From Streptomyces sp. LUP30 (GTDB lineage: Bacteria > Actinomycetota > Actinomycetes > Streptomycetales > Streptomycetaceae): DNA of 64,000 nucleotides. The notes beneath the pieces were generated by a model. That model made no database searches. It was not told the DNA's origin and saw only the letters and a list, made by a program, of their open reading frames with translations. Shown in pieces: positions 44,871 to 53,212 of the stretch; position 1 is the first letter of the stretch; every line of letters begins with the position of its first letter. A program made the position numbers and the translations under genes. The stretch covers positions 124,001 to 188,000 of the forward strand of contig NZ_MJAJ01000008.1 of assembly GCF_001746365.1 (NCBI RefSeq). Direction: 5' to 3'.

Positions 44871-46040
44871 GTGAGCGGCGCCGACCGCCGATGCCCCCCA
44901 CGCATGGAGTCACTGGTTTTGTTCCGAGCGCAGAAATCACCGGCGGAGATGCTGTCCGGGTCCCGCCCCGTCTCCCGCAGGTCGATGCTGGCCCTGGTCT
45001 CCATCCCGCTTCTGGTCGGTGGGCAGCGTTTTCTCGGCGGCGCCAAGAGCGATGTGCTCGTCAAGGACTACCCCACGCCCCAGCTGGCGGCCGACGCCGC
45101 TGCAGGCAAGCGCCTGGTCTTCCCGGCCGGGAGGACGTATACGGTCACGTCGCTGTCGATTCCCGCCGGGTGTCACGTCGAGGGCAACGGTTCGACTCTG
45201 CGATTCCCGGACAACTCCACCGAGTCCACCACCCATAGTGACGAGATTCTGGCCGTGAGTGGATCGGGCGTCACGATCGACAATCTCAAGTTCGACGGGC
45301 GCGCGTCGAAGCAGGGTGCCACCTGGTCCCAATACCGGCACTGCGTGAGAATTCAGGGGAACGTCAGCGGTGTCGTCGTCAAGAACTGCGAGTTCAGCGA
45401 CATCATCGGCGACGGCGTCTACGTCAACATCGGAAGTTCCGCCAAGAACTGCACCATTGGGCCGGACAACACGTTCACGTCCGACCATTTCAACCGGAAC
45501 GGCGTCTCCATCGTCACCGGCACCCACATCGAGGTGCACCACAACAGGTTCGTCAAGTGTTCGCGCTCCGGAATGCCCGGGCCCATCGACCTCGAGCCCA
45601 ACTCGTTCGCGGAGACCCTGTCCGACGTGTTCGTCCACCACAACACGATCGTCGGCGGTTCCGAGAGCGGCACGGGCACCTTGCCCGGCATCGTGTACAG
45701 CGGTTTCCAGAACGCGGCGGCCGACAACATCAACATTTACGACAACGACATCAGCGGAACCAGGTTCACGGACGGCATCCTGGTCATCGGCATCAGCGGC
45801 GGCCCGTTCAACGCCGTGACGAATCTGAACGTCTACAACAACCACATCCACGACATCGGCAATGCCGACAGGTTCGGCGTGGGCATCAACCACTACATCG
45901 GCGCGAACGTCTACGACAACACGTTCAATGGCATGCAGTGGGCCATCTACAACTACAAGGGCGCGCTCGGCGTTTCGGCCGGCAACACGTTCATCGGAGT
46001 GGCGGCGGACATCACGAACGATGATCCGCACCTTGCGTAG
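44871..46040 (+). CDS. Secreted right-handed beta-helix protein (pectate-lyase-like), Tat signal
   Basis: 389 aa from GTG 44871, which is probably leaderless; ATG 44904 is an alternative. S-R36-R37-S-M-L followed by ALVSIPLLVGG is a twin-arginine export signal. After KDYPTPQLAADAAAGKRLVFPAGRTYTV, the usual start of pectate_lyase_3-type beta helices, come about ten rungs with the pattern VVVKNCEFSDI, VEVHHNRFVK-like, VFVHHNTIVGG, INIYDNDISG, LNVYNNHIHDI and ANVYDNTFNGM. There is no clear lyase catalytic triad, so the substrate, probably a polysaccharide, is unknown. I know no counterpart between pmt and the PBP genes in S. coelicolor, so recent gain is possible. Confidence 0.82.
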   Translation: MSGADRRCPPRMESLVLFRAQKSPAEMLSGSRPVSRRSMLALVSIPLLVGGQRFLGGAKSDVLVKDYPTPQLAADAAAGKRLVFPAGRTYTVTSLSIPAGCHVEGNGSTLRFPDNSTESTTHSDEILAVSGSGVTIDNLKFDGRASKQGATWSQYRHCVRIQGNVSGVVVKNCEFSDIIGDGVYVNIGSSAKNCTIGPDNTFTSDHFNRNGVSIVTGTHIEVHHNRFVKCSRSGMPGPIDLEPNSFAETLSDVFVHHNTIVGGSESGTGTLPGIVYSGFQNAAADNINIYDNDISGTRFTDGILVIGISGGPFNAVTNLNVYNNHIHDIGNADRFGVGINHYIGANVYDNTFNGMQWAIYNYKGALGVSAGNTFIGVAADITNDDPHLA

Positions 46041-46046
46041 TCGAGA

Positions 46047-46282
46047 ATGCATGGCGGTGACCACGACGTGGCGGCGTTGTTCGTTTCGCCCCTTCCAGGT
46101 GCCGGCAACTGCCCGGAGTGCCGCCGGGAGGTCACCGTGGTCGCGGGACGGTTCGCCCGGCGCGATCCGCCCGGCGTGCGGGGAGCGGGGAACCGGTCTC
46201 GTGCCCCGGTTCGCGCCGGCAGGCACATCCCGGGGCCGCCCAGCCCGCGCTGGACGGGTACACCGTCCCGGGCTTCCCCTGA
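46047..46282 (+). pseudogene. Frameshifted small zinc-ribbon gene (relic)
   Basis: In one frame, from about 46107, the DNA reads NCPECRREVTVVAGRFARRDPPGVRG. In the frame one base back, from 46196 to the TGA at 46280-46282, it reads VSCPGSRRQAHPGAAQPALDGYTVPGFP. Together they look like one small Streptomyces protein with CPEC and SCPGS zinc-ligand motifs, broken near 46183-46192 (GGAGCGGGGAACC). Removing two bases or adding one would join the halves. The start is unclear, and ATG 46047 is the only ATG in the first frame. It may be a decayed gene or a sequence error. Confidence 0.5.
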
Positions 46283-46397
46283 TCAGTCGTATCAGCGGCC
46301 GGGGTTCATGTACGTGGCCGGATACATGGGGCTAACGATTGCGGAAACTGATGCCCTGCGCGCCGCCGTTACCCCTTACTGTGAGCCGGAGAAGAGC

Positions 46398-46417
46398 TTT
46401 CTGAACGCGTTCAGAAA
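46398..46417. promoter_or_regulatory. Perfect 20-bp palindrome upstream of the first PBP gene
   Basis: TTTCTGAACGCGTTCAGAAA is self-complementary over all 20 bases and lies 40 bp before the PBP start codon, in the expected leader or promoter. It is an operator candidate for a dimeric repressor. It has GAAC/GTTC arms, but the 2-bp spacing does not fit the LexA box (4 bp). Confidence 0.6.
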
Positions 46418-46456
46418 ACGCGGGCCCGGGAAGCCGCAACGGGGAGGGGTTCACAG

Positions 46457-48085
46457 ATGCGCAAGGGGGCCAAGGCAGCCGTGATCGGCTCGGTCTTCGC
46501 CGTGATGGTGGGCGGGGCGGGGTACGGCGCCTTCAACATCGTGAACGCGCTGGACGGGGGCGGGGCCGCGGGACCCGGGGGCGCCGAACCGGCGGCCGTG
46601 AAGAGCGGGCCGCCGAGCGGTTCCGAGGTGAAGGACACCAGCGCCGCGTTCTTCGCCGCGTGGACGAAGGGACAGGCCGCCGCGGCCGCCGATCTCACCA
46701 ACAACGCCGCCAGGGCCGAGTCCCTGCTCGCCTCCTACGGCGCCGCGCACATCACCGGCATGAAGATCACGCCGGGCAAGGCGTCCGGCGCCGTCGTGCC
46801 CTACAAGGTCGAGGCGACGGTGTCGTACGAGGGGAAGTCCAAGCCGCTCTCCTACGCGAGCCGCCTCACGGTCGTGCGGGGCGTGACCACCGGCAAGGCG
46901 CTGGTGGACTGGCAGCCGTCGGTCGTCCACCCGCAGCTGAAGAACATGGACGACACGCTGGTCACGGGCGCATCGTCGACGCCGTCGATCGAGGCGGTCG
47001 ACCGCGACGGCAGGGTGCTGACCAAGGAGAAGTACCCCTCCCTGGGGCCGATCCTGGACCAGCTGCGCGCCAAGTACGGCGACAAGGCGGGCGGCACGCC
47101 CGGCATCGAGCTGACGATCAGACACACCGCCGCGGGCTCGGCCGACACCTCGCTGCTGACCCTCGCCGAGGGCAAGCCCGGCAGGCTCCGCACCACGCTC
47201 AGCGCGGGCGTGCAGGCAGCCGCCGAGAAGGCGGTGCAGAAGCACCCCCAGTCGTCGACGGTGGCGGTCAAGCCCAGCACCGGCGAGGTCCTGGCGGTCG
47301 CCAACAACCGCACCGACGGCTGGAACGCCGCCTTCCTGGGCGAGGTCGCGCCCGGCTCGACCATGAAGATCGTCAGCGCGGCCACCCTCATCGACAAGGG
47401 GCTCACCACCGCGACCGGACCCGCCCCCTGTCCGGACTCGGCCGTCTCGGACAGCCAGACCTTCCACAACCTCACGGGTATGAAGCCGAACGAGAAGGCC
47501 ACGCTCTCCGAGAGCTTCGCCCGCTCCTGCAACACGGCGTTCGTGAAGTTCGCGGACGACGTCAAGGACGGCTGGCTGAACGCCGAGGCCCGGGACCGCT
47601 TCGGGATCGGTCTCGACTGGAAGACCGGCATCCCCTCCTTCGACGGCTCGGTCCCGGTCTCCGCCGGCCCGGACACCGCGGCCGGCCTGATCGGCCAGGG
47701 CCAGGTGCAGATGAACCCGCTGAACATGGCGTCGGTGACGGCGACGGCGATGACGGGCACGTTCCGCCAGCCGGTGATCGTCCCCCTCGCCCTCGACGGC
47801 CGCGAACCGGCGCGGGCGCGTGGCCTGTCGCCGAGCACCGTGCAGCAGCTGCGCTCGATGATGAATCGCACCGCGACCAGCGGCACCGCGGCCGACGTGA
47901 TGGCCGGGCTCAGCGGCCGGATCGGCGCGAAGACCGGCTCGGCCGAGGTGGACGGGCAGACCAGGTCCGACAGCTGGTTCACCGGTTACCGCGACGACGT
48001 CGCCGCGGCGGCGATGACCCAGGACGGCGGTCACGGCGTCGATGCGTCCGGGCCGATCGTGGCGGAGGTGCTGCGGGCCGGCTGA
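46457..48085 (+). CDS. Class B-like penicillin-binding protein with MecA-N/NTF2 domain (copy 1)
   Basis: 542 aa from ATG 46457 behind GGGGAGG. It has a membrane anchor (VIGSVFAVMVGGAGYGAFNI) and then an NTF2-like MecA-N domain (residues about 55-165). The transpeptidase domain has S301-T-M-K304, S357-C-N359 and K492-T-G494. It should crosslink peptidoglycan outside the membrane; there is no glycosyltransferase domain. It is one of two tandem paralogues directly before ssgE. The S. coelicolor counterparts (SCO3156/SCO3157 from memory) are of the same type and are linked to sporulation-stage wall growth by their position. It carries a 20-bp palindrome upstream. Confidence 0.93.
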   Translation: MRKGAKAAVIGSVFAVMVGGAGYGAFNIVNALDGGGAAGPGGAEPAAVKSGPPSGSEVKDTSAAFFAAWTKGQAAAAADLTNNAARAESLLASYGAAHITGMKITPGKASGAVVPYKVEATVSYEGKSKPLSYASRLTVVRGVTTGKALVDWQPSVVHPQLKNMDDTLVTGASSTPSIEAVDRDGRVLTKEKYPSLGPILDQLRAKYGDKAGGTPGIELTIRHTAAGSADTSLLTLAEGKPGRLRTTLSAGVQAAAEKAVQKHPQSSTVAVKPSTGEVLAVANNRTDGWNAAFLGEVAPGSTMKIVSAATLIDKGLTTATGPAPCPDSAVSDSQTFHNLTGMKPNEKATLSESFARSCNTAFVKFADDVKDGWLNAEARDRFGIGLDWKTGIPSFDGSVPVSAGPDTAAGLIGQGQVQMNPLNMASVTATAMTGTFRQPVIVPLALDGREPARARGLSPSTVQQLRSMMNRTATSGTAADVMAGLSGRIGAKTGSAEVDGQTRSDSWFTGYRDDVAAAAMTQDGGHGVDASGPIVAEVLRAG

Positions 48086-48165
48086 GCACCCGCGCACGAG
48101 CGGGCCCCGGGGGACGGCCGATGCGCGGCAAGAGGCGGGCCGGCAGCGGGGTTTGCGGGGTGGCT

Positions 48166-48183
48166 GACGTCACACGTGACGTC
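48166..48183. promoter_or_regulatory. Inverted repeat upstream of the second PBP gene
   Basis: GACGTCAC-AC-GTGACGTC has two 8-bp arms around a 2-bp centre, about 108 bp before the PBP start. A TAGGGT (48203-48208) downstream might be a -10. Operator function is inferred. Confidence 0.4.
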
Positions 48184-48290
48184 GTCGTCGGCAAGGGGAC
48201 TCTAGGGTGGTAGCCGTCGTTGGGGTCAGTGAGGGCAACGAGGGCAACGGGGCTGGGGGGAGAGCCCCTGGGGATCCGGAGGATCTGGCA

Positions 48291-49967
48291 GTGGGCAAGC
48301 GAAGGCGCGTCGAAGAACGAAGCAGCAAGCGGCGTCCCGCCGTGGTCGTCGGCATGATCGCCGTCGTGGTCGGCGGAGCCGGGCTCGGCGTCTACGCGCT
48401 GTACGGCGGAGCGGCGGCCGACGACGGCTCGGCCGCGTCGGCCAACGGCAGGCAGGTGCCCAGGGTCCGGGCCGACGCCCCGTCGGCGGCCGAGGCGAAG
48501 GCCCTGGCCACCCGGTTCCTGACGGCCTGGCAGAAGGGCGAGGCGGCCCGGGCGGCCGCCGTCACGGACGACTCCGCGGCCGCCACCGCGCTCCTGACCG
48601 GCTACACCAAGGACGCCCACATCACGGACGTCACCTTCACCCCGGGCACGGCCGCCGGTGTGAAGATCCCGTTCTCCGTGAAGGCCACGGTGAAGTACAA
48701 GAACGCCGGCAAGCCGCTGGCGTACGACAGCGCGCTCACCGTCGTGCGCAACCCGAAGAACGGCAAGGCACAGGTCGACTGGCACGCGTCGGTCGTCCAC
48801 CCCGACCTCCAGGACGGCGACACGCTCGTCACCGGTGACGCCGGCACCCCTCCGGTCAAGGCCGTCGACCGCGACGGCGGCGAGCTGACGGCCAAGAAGT
48901 ACCCCTCACTGGGCACGGTGCTGGACGGGCTGCGGGAGAAGTACGGCAAGAAGGCGGGCGGCAAGGCGGGCGTGGAGCTCCAGGTGGTCCGCGGAAAGGC
49001 GTCGAAGGCGAAGAAGGCCTCCGACAAGACGCTGCTGGAGCTCAGCAAGGGGACCCCGGGCACCGTCAGGACGACGCTCAGCCCGACCCTGCAGGCCGCC
49101 GCCGAACGGCAGGTCGCGAAGACGGCGCGCTCGTCGGTGGTGGTGATGCGGCCGTCCACGGGCGAGATCCTCGCGGTGGCCAACGCGAGCCCCGGCTTCA
49201 ACACCGCGTTCAACGGTTCGCTCGCGCCCGGCTCCACGATGAAGGTCATCACGTCGTCGCTGCTCCTCGACAAGGGGCTGGCGTCGGCGGACAAGACCCA
49301 CCCCTGCCCGAAGACGTTCACCTACGGCGGCTGGAAGTTCCACAACGACGACGACTTCGAGATCAAGGGCGGCTCGTTCAAGGCGAGCTTCGCGCGCTCC
49401 TGCAACACCGCCTTCATCAGCCAGGCCCCCGACTTGAGCAACGACAGCCTGACCAAGCAGGCCCAGCAGGTGTTCGGCCTGTCGATGAACAACTGGGCCA
49501 TCGGCGTCCCGTCCTTCGACGGCTCGGTGCCGGTGCAGTCGGCGGCCCAGATGGCGGCCTCGCTCATCGGGCAGGGCGGGGTGCGGATGAACCCGCTGAA
49601 CATGGCGTCGGTCGCCGCCACCGTGAAGGCGGGCTCCTTCCACCAGCCGTACCTGGTCGCCCCGTCGGTGGACGGCCGCACGCTGGCGTCCGCCTCGCGC
49701 ACGATGTCGTCGTCGACGCTGACGCAGCTGCGCGAGCTGATGAACTACACGGCCGCGGCCGGCACCGCCGCCGAGGCGATGTCCGGCCTGGGCCCGGACT
49801 ACGGCGCCAAGACGGGCTCGGCCGAGGTCGACAACCAGGACAAGCCCAACGGCTGGTTCACCGCCTACCACGGCGACCTGGCGGCCGCCGGCGTCGTACA
49901 GGCGGGCGGCCACGGCGGCGACACGGCCGGCCCGATCGTGGCGTCCCTGCTGCGGATGGGCGGCTGA
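48291..49967 (+). CDS. Class B-like penicillin-binding protein with MecA-N/NTF2 domain (copy 2)
   Basis: 558 aa. GTG 48291 was chosen for GGAGGA 8 bp upstream; an open extension to 48207 lacks a ribosome-binding site. A basic start (GKRRRVEERSSKRR) is followed by the anchor AVVVGMIAVVVGGAGLGVYAL, the NTF2-like domain (about 63-175) and the transpeptidase with S315-T-M-K318, S370-C-N372 and K507-T-G509. It is clearly paralogous to the upstream gene, with shared VVHP and VDRDG segments and MNPLNMASV. All three motifs are intact, so both copies should be active. It is convergent with ssgE. Confidence 0.93.
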   Translation: MGKRRRVEERSSKRRPAVVVGMIAVVVGGAGLGVYALYGGAAADDGSAASANGRQVPRVRADAPSAAEAKALATRFLTAWQKGEAARAAAVTDDSAAATALLTGYTKDAHITDVTFTPGTAAGVKIPFSVKATVKYKNAGKPLAYDSALTVVRNPKNGKAQVDWHASVVHPDLQDGDTLVTGDAGTPPVKAVDRDGGELTAKKYPSLGTVLDGLREKYGKKAGGKAGVELQVVRGKASKAKKASDKTLLELSKGTPGTVRTTLSPTLQAAAERQVAKTARSSVVVMRPSTGEILAVANASPGFNTAFNGSLAPGSTMKVITSSLLLDKGLASADKTHPCPKTFTYGGWKFHNDDDFEIKGGSFKASFARSCNTAFISQAPDLSNDSLTKQAQQVFGLSMNNWAIGVPSFDGSVPVQSAAQMAASLIGQGGVRMNPLNMASVAATVKAGSFHQPYLVAPSVDGRTLASASRTMSSSTLTQLRELMNYTAAAGTAAEAMSGLGPDYGAKTGSAEVDNQDKPNGWFTAYHGDLAAAGVVQAGGHGGDTAGPIVASLLRMGG

Positions 49968-50027
49968 GAGCGGGCCGGCCCGCTACCTGGGAGCGGCCGA
50001 CCCGAGAGCGGCCGACCTGAGCGCCGG

Positions 50028-50381
50028 CTAGTGCGGGACGGGCTGCTGGGCGGTCGCCATGTAGGTGCGGCGCAGGAACCGCAGCAGCGTCTTCGACTCG
50101 AACTGGACGACCGAGACGCCGTGCGCGGAGTGGAACTCGACCACGGCCTGGACCCGCCCGCACGGCCAGACCCGCACCTCGCCGGTGCCGGCCGGGGCGC
50201 GCAGGCCCTGTTCGAGGAGGGTGCGGGAGAACGTCCACTCCCGGCGGTCGGGCAGCCCGACGCGCACGGAACGGGGTTCCTCGGGGTCGTAGCGCAGGAC
50301 GACCGGGACGGCCGTGTCCTCCTCGACCCGGTCGGCGTCGGTGACGATGTGGGCTCGCGCGTACTGTTCGACTACAGACAT
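50028..50381 (-). CDS. ssgE: SsgA-like sporulation protein SsgE
   Basis: 117 aa from ATG 50381. It is a typical SsgA-like protein: MSVVEQYARAHIV start, VPVVLRYDPEEPRSVRVGLPDRREWTFSRTLLEQGL core, then GEVRVWPCG and ESKTLLRFLRRTY. SALPs exist only in sporulating actinomycetes and guide septum and wall synthesis. SsgE acts in maturation and separation of spores. The place next to two PBP genes matches S. coelicolor (ssgE is SCO3158 from memory) and fits the view that SALPs recruit PBPs and autolysins. The promoter lies in the AT-rich patch near 50440-50470. Confidence 0.95.
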   Translation of the reverse strand: MSVVEQYARAHIVTDADRVEEDTAVPVVLRYDPEEPRSVRVGLPDRREWTFSRTLLEQGLRAPAGTGEVRVWPCGRVQAVVEFHSAHGVSVVQFESKTLLRFLRRTYMATAQQPVPH

Positions 50382-50601
50382 CGACCGGCCCTCTCACGCA
50401 GCGTGACCTGTGCGGAAGCTGTGCATCCGCTCCCCCTCCAATGTCGCATATTTTGCGGATTGCGCTCTCCCGCACCGGCATATCTCACCTGTGCGATACA
50501 CGGACCCGAGCAGATCCGACGCCGGTCCCGGCTGCTCCGGGCGGGTCCGGGCGGGTCCGGAGCTCTCCGGGTCGATCTCCACGCAAACGAATGTCTCGCT
50601 C

Positions 50602-50638
50602 TTGCGAACCGTTCGCATTAAGCCTCTATCATCGTCGG
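50602..50638 (+). promoter_or_regulatory. Leaderless cbiM promoter with TGCGAAC-c-GTTCGCA operator
   Basis: The palindrome 50603-50617 has 7-bp arms (TGCGAAC/GTTCGCA) and covers the putative -35 TTGCGA (50602-50607). TATCAT (50627-50632) ends 6 nt before the GTG at 50639, so the mRNA should start at the start codon. No ribosome-binding site exists. The 19-bp spacer is long, which would suit an activator or a tightly repressed promoter. Confidence 0.55.
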
Positions 50639-51697
50639 GTGCACGTACCCGACGGATTCATCAACGCCCCGACCTCCGCCGTGACCGGAGTCGTCGCCGC
50701 CGGCGCCATCGCCGTGAGCCTGCGCGGCGCGCGCCGCGAGCTCGACGACCGGACCGCGCCGCTGGCCGGCCTGGTCGCGGCGTTCATCTTCGCCGTGCAG
50801 ATGCTGAACTTCCCCGTCGCGGCGGGGACCAGCGGCCATCTGCTGGGCGGCGCGCTCGCCGCGATCCTCGTGGGTCCCTTCACCGGGATCCTGTGCGTCT
50901 CCGTGGTCCTGCTGATGCAGGGCATCCTCTTCGCCGACGGCGGACTCACCGCGCTCGGCGTGAACATCACCGACATGGCGATCGTGACGACGGTCGTGTC
51001 CTACGCCGTCTTCCGCGGCCTGGTGAAGGTGCTGCCCCGCGGCCGCCGGTCCCTGACGGCCGCCTCCTTCGTCGCCGCCCTGCTGTCCGTGCCGGCCGCC
51101 GCCGTGGCCTTCACGCTCATCTACTGGATCGGCGGCACCACCGACGTGGCGATCGGCAAGGTGGCCGGGGCGATGATCGGCGTGCACGTCCTGATCGGCG
51201 TCGGCGAGGCCGCGATCACCGCGCTGACGGTGGGCGCCGTCGTCGCCGTCCGGCCCGATCTGGTGCACGGCGCGCGCGATCTGCGGCAGCGGCTCCAGCT
51301 GCGGGTGAACGGCGAACTCGTCGAGGCCCCGGCGCCGGACGGGGTGCGCACGGCGCCCGTGGCGGCCCGCGCCTCGCGGCGCACGGTGTGGGTGACCGGG
51401 CTGGTCACCTCCCTCGTCCTGGCCGGCTTCGTCAGCTTCTACGCCTCCGCCAATCCCGACGGCCTGGAGAAGGTCGCCGCGGACCACGGCATCGACAGGA
51501 GGACCGAGAAGCACGTCTCCTCCGACTCCCCGCTCGCCGGCTACGGCGTCAAGGACGTCACCGACGCCCGCCTCTCCGGCGGCCTGGCGGGCGTGATCGG
51601 CGTCGGCACCACCGTCGTCGCGGGCAGCGCGGTGTTCTGGACGGTGCGCCGGCGCCGCACGCGCGACGTGTCCCCGGCCTCCACGAGCGGGGTGTGA
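50639..51697 (+). CDS. cbiM: Cobalt/nickel ECF transporter substrate-binding protein CbiM with fused PDGLE domain
   Basis: 352 aa from GTG 50639, probably leaderless. It begins MHVPDGFIN, where the N-terminal His2 region binds the metal in CbiM/NikM proteins. Six to seven helices follow, with FPVAAGTSGHLLGGALAAILVGPF carrying the conserved second His. From about residue 240 a C-terminal extension has two helices around FVSFYASANPDGLEKVAAD, the PDGLE (CbiN/NikN-like) domain that other operons encode separately. It takes up Co or Ni for B12 or metalloenzymes. Which metal cannot be told; there is no B12 riboswitch sequence upstream. Confidence 0.93.
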   Translation: MHVPDGFINAPTSAVTGVVAAGAIAVSLRGARRELDDRTAPLAGLVAAFIFAVQMLNFPVAAGTSGHLLGGALAAILVGPFTGILCVSVVLLMQGILFADGGLTALGVNITDMAIVTTVVSYAVFRGLVKVLPRGRRSLTAASFVAALLSVPAAAVAFTLIYWIGGTTDVAIGKVAGAMIGVHVLIGVGEAAITALTVGAVVAVRPDLVHGARDLRQRLQLRVNGELVEAPAPDGVRTAPVAARASRRTVWVTGLVTSLVLAGFVSFYASANPDGLEKVAADHGIDRRTEKHVSSDSPLAGYGVKDVTDARLSGGLAGVIGVGTTVVAGSAVFWTVRRRRTRDVSPASTSGV

Positions 51698-51701
51698 CGT
51701 C

Positions 51702-52463
51702 ATGGGAGCGGGACATGCGCACCGGCTCTACCGGCACGGGCACTCACCCGTGCACGGCCTGCCGCCGCACACCAAACTCGCCGCCGCCTTCGGCTTCGTG
51801 GTCGTCGTCGTGTCGACGCCGCGGGAGGCGCTGTGGGCGTTCGGCCTGTACGCCGTCCTGCTCGCCGCCGTGGCGCACCGCGCGCGCGTGCCGGCGGGCT
51901 TCCTGCTGAAGCGGCTGCTGATCGAGGTGCCGTTCGTCGCGTTCGCCGTGCTCATGCCCTTCGTGGCCGAGGGCGAGCGGGTGGACGTCCTCGGACTCTC
52001 CCTCAGCGTCAACGGGCTGTGGGGCGCCTGGAACGTCCTCGCGAAGGGCACCCTGGGCGTCGCCGCCTCCGTCCTGCTGGCGTCCACCACGGAGCTGCGC
52101 GAACTGCTCCTCGGCCTGCAACGGCTGCGGCTGCCCCCGCTGCTGGTGCAGATCGCCTCCTTCATGATCCGCTACGGCGACGTCATCACGGACGAGATGC
52201 GGCGCATGCGGGTCGCCCGGGAATCGCGCGGCTTCGAGGCGCGGGGCGTACGGCACTGGGGGGTGCTGGCGAAGTCGGCGGGCGCGCTGTTCATCCGCTC
52301 CTACGAGCGCGGGGAACGCGTGCACCTGGCCATGGTCAGCCGCGGGTACACCGGTTCGATGCCGGTGATCGACGAGGCGACCGCGACCCGCGCCCAGTGG
52401 TCGTACGCACTGACCCTCCCGTTCGCCGCCCTCGTCGTCTGCGTGTTGGGATGGGCCCTGTGA
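51702..52463 (+). CDS. cbiQ: Cobalt/nickel ECF transporter permease CbiQ
   Basis: 253 aa from ATG 51702, 4 bp after cbiM. It has about five membrane helices and the two cytosolic Ala-Arg-Gly coupling motifs of T components: ARESRGFEARG (near residue 168) and MVSRGYTG (near 213). These clamp the ATPase. It is the transmembrane T subunit that joins CbiM to CbiO. It overlaps cbiO by 4 bp. Confidence 0.93.
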   Translation: MGAGHAHRLYRHGHSPVHGLPPHTKLAAAFGFVVVVVSTPREALWAFGLYAVLLAAVAHRARVPAGFLLKRLLIEVPFVAFAVLMPFVAEGERVDVLGLSLSVNGLWGAWNVLAKGTLGVAASVLLASTTELRELLLGLQRLRLPPLLVQIASFMIRYGDVITDEMRRMRVARESRGFEARGVRHWGVLAKSAGALFIRSYERGERVHLAMVSRGYTGSMPVIDEATATRAQWSYALTLPFAALVVCVLGWAL

Positions 52464-53212
52464 CTGACGTTTCCCTGGAGGTCTCCGGCCTCGCCTTCGC
52501 CTATCCCGACGGCCACCAGGCCCTGTTCGGCGTGGACTTCACCGTCGCGCGCGGCGAGCGGGTCGCGCTGCTCGGGCCGAACGGCGCCGGCAAGACGACC
52601 CTGGTGCTGCACCTCAACGGCATCCTGAGCGGCGGCGCCGGCACGGTGACCGTGGCCGGGCTGCCGGTCGGCCGGCAGCACATGGCCGAGATCCGGCGCA
52701 GGGTCGGCATCGTCTTCCAGGACCCGGACGACCAGCTGTTCATGCCGACCGTGCGCGAGGACGTGGCGTTCGGACCGGCGGCGGCCGGGCTGAAGGGCGC
52801 GGCCCTGGAGGCGCGCGTCGACCACGCCCTCGCCCAGGTGGGCATGGCCGAGTTCAAGGACCGTCCGCCGCACCACCTGTCCTTCGGCCAGCGGCGGCGC
52901 GTGGCGGTCGCGACGGTGCTCGCGATGGAGCCCGAGATCCTCGTCCTGGACGAGCCGTCCTCCAACCTCGACCCGGCCTCGCGCCGCGAACTCGCCGACA
53001 TCCTGCGGTCGTTGGACGTCACGGTGCTCATGGTCACGCACGACCTGCCGTACGCCCTGGAGCTGTGCCCGCGCGCCCTGATCCTCAGCGAGGGCGTGAT
53101 CGCCGCGGACGGCCGGACCGGCGATCTGCTCGCCGACGACGCCCTCATGCGCGCGCACCGACTGGAGCTGCCCTTCGGGTTCGACCCGCGCTCCGCGACA
53201 ATGGGCGCGTGA
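52460..53212 (+). CDS. cbiO: Cobalt/nickel ECF transporter ATPase CbiO
   Basis: 250 aa from GTG 52460, which overlaps the cbiQ stop; ATG 52451 is an alternative three codons earlier. It is a single ABC domain: Walker A LLGPNGAGKTTLV (residues about 33-45), Q-loop VFQDPDDQLFMP, signature LSFGQRRRVAVA, Walker B ILVLDEPSSNLD and switch MVTHD. It energises CbiMQ. Its stop overlaps the ohrR start by GTGA, an unusual link between metal uptake and peroxide response. Confidence 0.93.
   Translation: MTDVSLEVSGLAFAYPDGHQALFGVDFTVARGERVALLGPNGAGKTTLVLHLNGILSGGAGTVTVAGLPVGRQHMAEIRRRVGIVFQDPDDQLFMPTVREDVAFGPAAAGLKGAALEARVDHALAQVGMAEFKDRPPHHLSFGQRRRVAVATVLAMEPEILVLDEPSSNLDPASRRELADILRSLDVTVLMVTHDLPYALELCPRALILSEGVIAADGRTGDLLADDALMRAHRLELPFGFDPRSATMGA

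Noticed and set aside
46398..46417. LexA (SOS) box
   Set aside because: The GAAC and GTTC arms are 2 bp apart; the Gram-positive LexA box needs 4 bp between them.
46047..46484. A 145-codon frame through the PBP promoter region as an intact gene
   Set aside because: Only its middle resembles a real protein. The rest of the match is in another frame, so it is listed as a frameshifted relic.
50382..50638. A cobalamin riboswitch before cbiM
   Set aside because: I could not find the B12-box or the other conserved blocks, and the promoter appears to sit directly on the GTG.
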